Source of the DNA: an uncultured Fidelibacterota bacterium
Lineage (GTDB): Bacteria; Fidelibacterota; Marinisomatia; Marinisomatales; TCS55
NCBI GenBank assembly: GCA_913041075.1
Contig: CAJWGZ010000033.1
Span: 1-10,457 of the forward strand
DNA: 10,457 bases
Direction: 5' to 3'
Each line of letters starts with the position of its first letter. Position 1 is the stretch's first letter. Of this stretch, positions 6,027 through 10,457 are shown piece by piece. The notes beneath the pieces are model-generated. The model searched no databases and had not been told where the DNA came from. It was given only the letters and a program-made list of their open reading frames with translations. The position numbers were made by a program, and so were the translations under genes.

Positions 6027-7112
6027 ATGGCTCTCGTTCCTTCCTACATTCAGCGATTAGCCAATTATGCACCCGGAAAACCCATTAGCGAAGCACAGCG
6101 GGAATTTGGTTTTGAGAAATTCATTAAACTGGCTTCCAATGAGAATCCCCTGGGACCATCTCCAAAAGGGATGGAAGCTGTGCAATATTCTCTAAACAAA
6201 CTTCACCGCTATCCTGATTCTGCCGGATACGAACTTCGTGCAAAACTGGCGGAACGGTTTAACGTGAAAATAGAAAATGTCATTTTAGGGGCCGGGTCTG
6301 AGGGAATCATATCTACTATAATGCGTACTTTTTTGTTACATGATGATGAACTTATCAGCGCTGAAAATTCTTTTATCGGCTTTAGAGTATTGGCAAATGC
6401 ATCGGGACGGCGGACACACTGGGTACCTATGAAGAATTACCGTTACAATTTAGAAGCCATTGCGGAGAAAATTACAGATTATACCAAGATCATTTATATC
6501 GCAAATCCCGATAACCCAATGGGGACCACGATTTCCCGGGACGAGTTTGATAGATTTTACAAACATGTTCCGGAACGGGTATTGATTATTTTGGATGAAG
6601 CTTATTATGAATATGTACAGGATTCTCCTGACTTTCCTGATTCCATGGCTTACCGTTATGATAATGTAATTACACTACGGACTTTTTCAAAAGCGTATGG
6701 ATTGGCCGGTGTTCGGATCGGCTATGGCTTTGCACACCATACACTCATTGAGAATCTGATGAAGGTAAAGGAACCATTTGAACCTTCATTTGTTGCACAA
6801 GCAGCAGGGCTGGGTGCACTGGAAGATATGGAATTTTTGCTGAAATCTATTGAAACCAATAAAACCGGAATGGCATATCTCAAAAAAGAATTAAATCAAC
6901 TTGGGGTCATGCAAATCCCCAGCGCTACAAATTTCATCACTACTGTTTGGGAATCGGAAGAAAAGGCAAATAATCTCGTACAGGAACTATTGGAAAATGG
7001 TATTATCGTCAGGTCCCTCAAAGGGTTTGGCTGGCCGAACTGCATACGTATTTCAATCGGCCTGCCGGAAGAAAATCAACAATTCATTGCATGCATTAAG
7101 GAAATCCTGTGA
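6027..7112 (+). CDS. hisC: HisC-type aminotransferase, probably tyrosine/aromatic aminotransferase
   Basis: Pyridoxal-phosphate fold type I aminotransferase of the histidinol-phosphate aminotransferase family, 361 residues (normal length). Visible motifs are SNENPLGPSP (37-46), GAGSE (88-92), NPDNPMGT (160-167, usually NPNNPTGT), LDEAYYEY (189-196), the PLP-binding Lys222 in TFSKAYGLAG, Arg230 in GVRIGY and the substrate-carboxylate Arg341 in RISIG. HisC enzymes often accept aromatic amino acids. Here it sits directly before HPPD, its stop overlapping the next start by 4 bases (GTGA), and no other histidine gene is present. I therefore infer that it converts tyrosine to 4-hydroxyphenylpyruvate. 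True histidinol-phosphate activity cannot be excluded from sequence alone. Confidence 0.88.
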   Translation: MALVPSYIQRLANYAPGKPISEAQREFGFEKFIKLASNENPLGPSPKGMEAVQYSLNKLHRYPDSAGYELRAKLAERFNVKIENVILGAGSEGIISTIMRTFLLHDDELISAENSFIGFRVLANASGRRTHWVPMKNYRYNLEAIAEKITDYTKIIYIANPDNPMGTTISRDEFDRFYKHVPERVLIILDEAYYEYVQDSPDFPDSMAYRYDNVITLRTFSKAYGLAGVRIGYGFAHHTLIENLMKVKEPFEPSFVAQAAGLGALEDMEFLLKSIETNKTGMAYLKKELNQLGVMQIPSATNFITTVWESEEKANNLVQELLENGIIVRSLKGFGWPNCIRISIGLPEENQQFIACIKEIL

Positions 7113-8203
7113 GCAGTCAGCCTTATTCTATCAAGGGTTTTGACCATTGCGAACTCTATGTGGGCAACGCAAAACAGACTGCTCACTATTATCAAAGCAC
7201 CATGGGATTCAGGCCAATTGCATATCGGGGCCTAGAAACGGGCAGCCGCGACAGGGTTAGCTACGTTCTTAACCAGGATCACATAAACCTTGTAATTACT
7301 TCCCCCTTGGAAAAAAATACGGATATAGGTGTACATATCGACTGCCACGGAGATGGGATAAAAGATGTGGCTTTTACCGTGGATGATTCGGAAATGGCAT
7401 GGAAAACATCTATTGATCGGGGAGCAATAAGTGTTCTTAAACCTACACTTATCAGCGATGAAAATGGTGAAACGCGGATCTCAGCCATTGAGACTTTCGG
7501 GGATACCATCCATACATTTGTTGAACGAGACCAGTATGAAGGTCCATTTCTGCCTGGGTTTCAGGCCTATAACTTTGGGCGAGAGAATGAAACTACTGGC
7601 CTAGTTCACATTGACCATGTGGTCGGGAATCAGCCCGATGGCGAAATGCAACCCGTCTGCGATTATTATGAAAAGATCTTTGGCTGGCACCGCTTCTGGA
7701 CCGTTGATGACAAAGATATTTCAACGGAATATTCTGCTCTGCGATCTGTGGTTATGGCTAACGATAATGAAATTATAAAAATACCTATTAACGAACCGGC
7801 AGATGGTTTAAAAAAATCCCAGATCCAGGAATTCATTGATTATTATGGAACTGCCGGTGTCCAGCACCTTGCCCTGTCCACCCGTGATATTATTTCAACG
7901 GTAGAAATAATGCATACCAATGGTGTGGATTTCCTTCCAACACCTCCCTCCTATTATGAAAATCTTACAAAGCGGGTAGGACCAATTGATGAAGATATTG
8001 AAACCCTCGCCCGGCTTGGAATCCTGGTAGATGTAGATGAGAATGGCTATATGCTGCAGATTTTCACCAAACCGATCCAGGATCGACCGACACTTTTTTT
8101 CGAGATCATACAGAGGAAAGGATCTAACAGTTTTGGGAAAGGCAACTTTAGGTCATTGTTTAAATCTATTGAACAGGAACAGAAAAGAAGGGGAAATCTG
8201 TAA
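7109..8203 (+). CDS. hpd: 4-Hydroxyphenylpyruvate dioxygenase (HPPD)
   Basis: Iron(II) dioxygenase that converts 4-hydroxyphenylpyruvate to homogentisate with decarboxylation and side-chain migration. The 364-residue protein has two vicinal-oxygen-chelate halves. By comparison with human HPPD, the iron ligands are His170 (IDHVVGN), His253 (VQHLALS) and Glu332 (FFEIIQR). Also conserved are KIPINEPA (224-231), KKSQIQEFIDYY (235-246), LQIFTKPIQDRPT (316-328) and the C-terminal lid GKGNFRSLFK...EQ..RGNL, which closes over the active site. It resembles animal HPPD more closely than the short, divergent proteobacterial types. The GTG start at 7109 is supported by AAGGA 6 bases upstream and overlaps the aminotransferase stop, so translation is probably coupled. 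Confidence 0.96.
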   Translation: MSSQPYSIKGFDHCELYVGNAKQTAHYYQSTMGFRPIAYRGLETGSRDRVSYVLNQDHINLVITSPLEKNTDIGVHIDCHGDGIKDVAFTVDDSEMAWKTSIDRGAISVLKPTLISDENGETRISAIETFGDTIHTFVERDQYEGPFLPGFQAYNFGRENETTGLVHIDHVVGNQPDGEMQPVCDYYEKIFGWHRFWTVDDKDISTEYSALRSVVMANDNEIIKIPINEPADGLKKSQIQEFIDYYGTAGVQHLALSTRDIISTVEIMHTNGVDFLPTPPSYYENLTKRVGPIDEDIETLARLGILVDVDENGYMLQIFTKPIQDRPTLFFEIIQRKGSNSFGKGNFRSLFKSIEQEQKRRGNL

Positions 8204-9189
8204 TGAAATTTGCGACTTACACCCTGGAAGGTAGTATCCAGCCACGATTCGGATTTAAAAAAGATAAATACATTGTTGACGTACTCCATGCGGCCATTTG
8301 GGCCAATGAGTCCAAAGGGAATTCCAGTTTTCTTGAAATCCCATCCACCCTAAAAATGGCTTTGGATAACTGGGGAACTAATTTCGTTAAATTGAAAGAA
8401 TTGGCTGACTGTCTGCCGGATATAAATATTCAATCTCATTCCGTGGGAGAAAAACCTATTGCCTTCTTGATGAACGAAGTCCAACTCCTGGCACCTGTGC
8501 CAGATCCACAATCGTTTCGGGACTTCTACGCTTTTGAACAACACGTTCGCGCTGCCAGAAAACTAAGAGGCCTTGAAATGCATCCTGACTGGTTCAGGAT
8601 TCCTATTTTTTACTTTTCCAATCCCGCTGCAATCTACGGGCATGGATCAGAAATTCCTTACCCCAGAAAAACAAACGAACTGGATTTTGAACTGGAATTT
8701 GCTGTCATTATTGCTGGTGCAGGGTCAGATATACCCAGTAAACATGCAGACCGGCACATTGCTGGCTATACCATCTGCAACGACTGGTCTGCCAGGGATC
8801 TCCAGCGGGAAGAGATGGCTATGAGCCTAGGGCCTGCAAAAGGAAAAGATTTTGCAACGAGTTTTGGTCCTTACATGGTAACGCCGGATGAATTAGAAGA
8901 TGCCTGGGATGAAAATGGGAAACTCAACCTACGTATGACCTGTCATGTGAACGGCACTCTGATTTCCGATGGAAACACCAATGATCTATATCACCCTTTT
9001 AAAGATATGATAGAACGGGCTTCCATGAACACCAAACTACTTTCTGGAGATTATTTAGGGTCAGGTACCGTAGGAACTGGATGCATCCTGGAATTGAGAC
9101 CTGAAAACACTGGTGGTTGGATAAAAAAGGGTGATGTCGTCACACTAGAAGTAAAACGACTGGGGGTATTAGAAAATAAAATTGTGTAA
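8203..9189 (+). CDS. fahA: Fumarylacetoacetate hydrolase family protein
   Basis: Predicted to hydrolyse fumarylacetoacetate to fumarate and acetoacetate, the last step of the homogentisate pathway. The 328-residue protein carries an N-terminal cap region and the FAH catalytic domain. Metal-site residues by comparison with mouse FAH are Asp107 (RDFYAFEQHV, with His114 as the likely general base), Glu163 and Glu165 (LDFELEFAV) and Asp194 (CNDWSARDLQ). Lys215 in GKDFATSFGP matches the substrate-binding lysine. It is shorter than animal FAH (about 419) but normal for the bacterial short type. The start overlaps the HPPD stop (TAATG), and a purine-rich AAGGGG run lies upstream. Its place between HPPD and homogentisate dioxygenase makes the assignment firm. 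Because no maleylacetoacetate isomerase is present, hydrolysis of the cis isomer is a possible alternative. Confidence 0.92.
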   Translation: MKFATYTLEGSIQPRFGFKKDKYIVDVLHAAIWANESKGNSSFLEIPSTLKMALDNWGTNFVKLKELADCLPDINIQSHSVGEKPIAFLMNEVQLLAPVPDPQSFRDFYAFEQHVRAARKLRGLEMHPDWFRIPIFYFSNPAAIYGHGSEIPYPRKTNELDFELEFAVIIAGAGSDIPSKHADRHIAGYTICNDWSARDLQREEMAMSLGPAKGKDFATSFGPYMVTPDELEDAWDENGKLNLRMTCHVNGTLISDGNTNDLYHPFKDMIERASMNTKLLSGDYLGSGTVGTGCILELRPENTGGWIKKGDVVTLEVKRLGVLENKIV

Positions 9190-9211
9190 AATCAGACATG
9201 CACAGAAAAAA

Positions 9212-9240
9212 CACGAGGAACATGAAGAAATTTCTTCGTG
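9212..9240 (+). repeat. Hairpin in the fahA-hmgA gap, repeat-like
   Basis: CACGAGGAA (9212-9220) pairs with TTCTTCGTG (9232-9240) over 9 bases with one G-T wobble, leaving an 11-base loop. The centre also contains the 14-base palindrome GAAGAAATTTCTTC (9224-9237), and the left arm reads as a degenerate tandem ACACGAGGA/ACATGAAGA. No T-run follows, so it is not a typical terminator. It may tune mRNA stability between the two genes, or be a degraded dispersed intergenic repeat of the CACGAAGG type. Confidence 0.5.
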
Positions 9241-9257
9241 ATATCAGGATTTAACAA

Positions 9258-9263
9258 AAGGGA
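9258..9263 (+). promoter_or_regulatory. Ribosome binding site of hmgA
   Basis: AAGGGA ends 5 bases before the ATG at 9269 and supports that start. Most other genes in the window lack such a clear site. Confidence 0.55.
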
Positions 9264-9268
9264 ACAAA

Positions 9269-10417
9269 ATGCCTTTTTATCAAAAACGGGGAAGAATACC
9301 AACAAAAAGACATATCCAGTTCCGAGATGAGAATGGAAACCTTTACTGGGAAGAACTCATCAGTCGGGGTGGATTTAGTGATATCTATTCCAATGTGTAC
9401 CATATTCACCATCCTACCAGCTTGGAAACGATTGGTGAATTTAAAAAGATCAATCTGCAAACAGCCGATCACACACATCGCCCCCACCATATACGTACTT
9501 CCAATGTAGAATCAACCGGTGATGCGATATCATCGCGCATTCCACTATTTTTTAATTCGGATCTGGTTATTTCCAAAGCACATGTAACAAAATCTATGGA
9601 TTCACTGTACCGAAATGGACACGGAGATGAAGTACTCTTTATCCATTCCGGGTCAGGAGAATTAAAATCAAATTTCGGGAATTTGAATCTTACTGTAGGA
9701 GATTATGTGGTAATTCCCCGTGGTGTTATATGGCAGATGACTGTAAATAAATCCATGCGGATTTTAGTAACGGAATCATCAGGGCCCATTAAAACACCAA
9801 CTAAATATCGAAATCAATTTGGTCAACTCCTGGAACACTCTCCTTTTTCAGAGCGAGACATCCGTACACCCAAATTTTCCAAACCCGTGGATGATAGATC
9901 CGTTGAGATTGAAGTAAAGCTTGAGAATGGCATCCAAACCTATGGCTATGAGCATCATCCCTTTGATCTGATCGGTTGGGATGGTTACTATTTCCCCTAT
10001 GTATTCAACATCAATGATTTTATGCCAATTACCGGAAAAATCCACCAGCCGCCCCCGGTTCACCAGACATTTCAAGGGAGTGGATTTGTGATCTGTTCTT
10101 TTGTACCCCGGTTGTTCGATTACCACCCTGAATCCGTCCCAGCACCCTATGCACATAGCAACGTGGACTCTGATGAAATCATTTACTATATCGAAGGCCA
10201 GTTTATGAGTCGGAAAGGAATTGAAAAAGAGTCCATTACTTATCACCCCATGGGACTTCCCCATGGTCCGCATCCGGGCAAAATCGAAGAGTCACTGGGA
10301 TCCGAGGAAACCAATGAACTGGCCGTAATGATTGATACTTTTAAACCCCTCAATATGACGGAATCAGCCCTGGATTTGGATGATGAAAAATATCCATATT
10401 CTTGGATCAAATCATGA
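9269..10417 (+). CDS. hmgA: Homogentisate 1,2-dioxygenase
   Basis: Iron(II) ring-cleaving dioxygenase that opens homogentisate to maleylacetoacetate. The 382-residue protein belongs to the shorter bacterial type (human HGD is 445). Family features include the N-terminal half with IHSGSGELKSNFG (125-137) and GDYVVIPRG (144-152), then FDLIGWDGYYFPY (232-244). The expected iron ligands are His296 (APYAHSN), Glu303 (DSDE) and His332 (LPHGPHPG). The catalytic histidine corresponds to His259 or His265 in the KIHQPPPVHQTF stretch. It follows fahA after a 79-base gap that holds a hairpin, so it is probably in the same transcript but may be separately tuned. No terminator is visible in the 40 bases after its stop. 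Confidence 0.94.
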   Translation: MPFYQKRGRIPTKRHIQFRDENGNLYWEELISRGGFSDIYSNVYHIHHPTSLETIGEFKKINLQTADHTHRPHHIRTSNVESTGDAISSRIPLFFNSDLVISKAHVTKSMDSLYRNGHGDEVLFIHSGSGELKSNFGNLNLTVGDYVVIPRGVIWQMTVNKSMRILVTESSGPIKTPTKYRNQFGQLLEHSPFSERDIRTPKFSKPVDDRSVEIEVKLENGIQTYGYEHHPFDLIGWDGYYFPYVFNINDFMPITGKIHQPPPVHQTFQGSGFVICSFVPRLFDYHPESVPAPYAHSNVDSDEIIYYIEGQFMSRKGIEKESITYHPMGLPHGPHPGKIEESLGSEETNELAVMIDTFKPLNMTESALDLDDEKYPYSWIKS

Positions 10418-10441
10418 TCTTTGTCCCCGTAGGCCATCCAT

Positions 10442-10457
10442 GACCTTCGGGTTATGA
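10442..10457 (+). repeat. Right copy of 16-bp tRNA-derived repeat at window edge
   Basis: GACCTTCGGGTTATGA matches the left-edge tRNA segment GACCTCCGGGTTATGA at 15 of 16 positions in the same orientation. On the minus strand it reads as the CAT anticodon, 3' anticodon stem and variable loop of a tRNA-Met. No T-stem or TTCRA loop follows on the 3' side of that reading, so an intact tRNA does not extend into this window. The sequence stops here, so the other side cannot be seen. Confidence 0.45.

Noticed and set aside
6027..7112. Histidine biosynthesis gene
   Set aside because: The protein family is HisC, but no other histidine gene is present and the gene overlaps HPPD, so an aromatic aminotransferase role is favoured.
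9848..10273. 141-codon minus-strand frame
   Set aside because: It lies wholly inside hmgA in antisense and shows no recognisable protein features; the hmgA frame has clear catalytic motifs.
10418..10457. Intact tRNA-Met at the right edge
   Set aside because: Only the anticodon, 3' stem and variable-loop segment matches. On the minus strand it is followed by GGATGGCCTACGGGGAC, with no T-stem or TTCRA loop, so no functional tRNA lies inside the window.
1..10457. CRISPR array, insertion sequence, defence or phage genes
   Set aside because: No regularly spaced repeats, transposase, integrase, nuclease or structural phage gene can be found; all substantial frames are metabolic enzymes or their regulator.

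Overview
This window holds an aromatic amino acid degradation locus from a moderately AT-rich bacterium. Its proteins (a 581-residue phenylalanine hydroxylase with a long C-terminal extension, a short 382-residue homogentisate dioxygenase, a vertebrate-like HPPD) and the scarcity of Shine-Dalgarno sites suggest a Bacteroidota / Marinimicrobia-like (FCB group), probably marine organism. That placement is inference from protein architecture; no taxonomic marker gene is present.

Layout. Positions 10-53 are the 3' half of a CAT-anticodon (Met) tRNA on the minus strand; its 5' half is missing. Next come an indoleamine 2,3-dioxygenase (IDO) gene (203-1351, minus) and, divergent from it, an acetoacetyl-CoA synthetase gene (1441-3384, plus). 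A phenylalanine 4-hydroxylase gene (3556-5301, minus) is noticeably more AT-rich than the plus-strand genes and lies between two related hairpin-bearing intergenic repeats. From 5566 to the end runs a plus-strand operon: Lrp/AsnC regulator, HisC-type aminotransferase, 4-hydroxyphenylpyruvate dioxygenase, fumarylacetoacetase-family hydrolase and homogentisate 1,2-dioxygenase. Its first four genes are overlapping or 2 bases apart; the last follows a 79-base gap containing a hairpin. The last 16 bases repeat, with one mismatch, the anticodon-arm part of the tRNA fragment at the left edge.

How it works together. Phenylalanine is hydroxylated to tyrosine, transaminated to 4-hydroxyphenylpyruvate, converted to homogentisate, ring-opened to maleylacetoacetate and, after isomerisation, cleaved to fumarate and acetoacetate. 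Acetoacetyl-CoA synthetase then activates the acetoacetate for central metabolism. IDO adds the entry step of tryptophan (kynurenine) breakdown, so all three aromatic amino acids are addressed. Not in the window: maleylacetoacetate isomerase, pterin carbinolamine dehydratase, N-formylkynurenine formamidase and any uptake transporter. The Lrp/AsnC protein is the obvious candidate amino-acid-responsive regulator.

The enzymes belong to known families. The less ordinary points are the IDO (rather than the usual bacterial TDO) in this setting, the possible island boundaries made from tRNA sequence, the base composition of the hydroxylase gene, and a small family of hairpin repeats. I did not find a convincing undescribed system.
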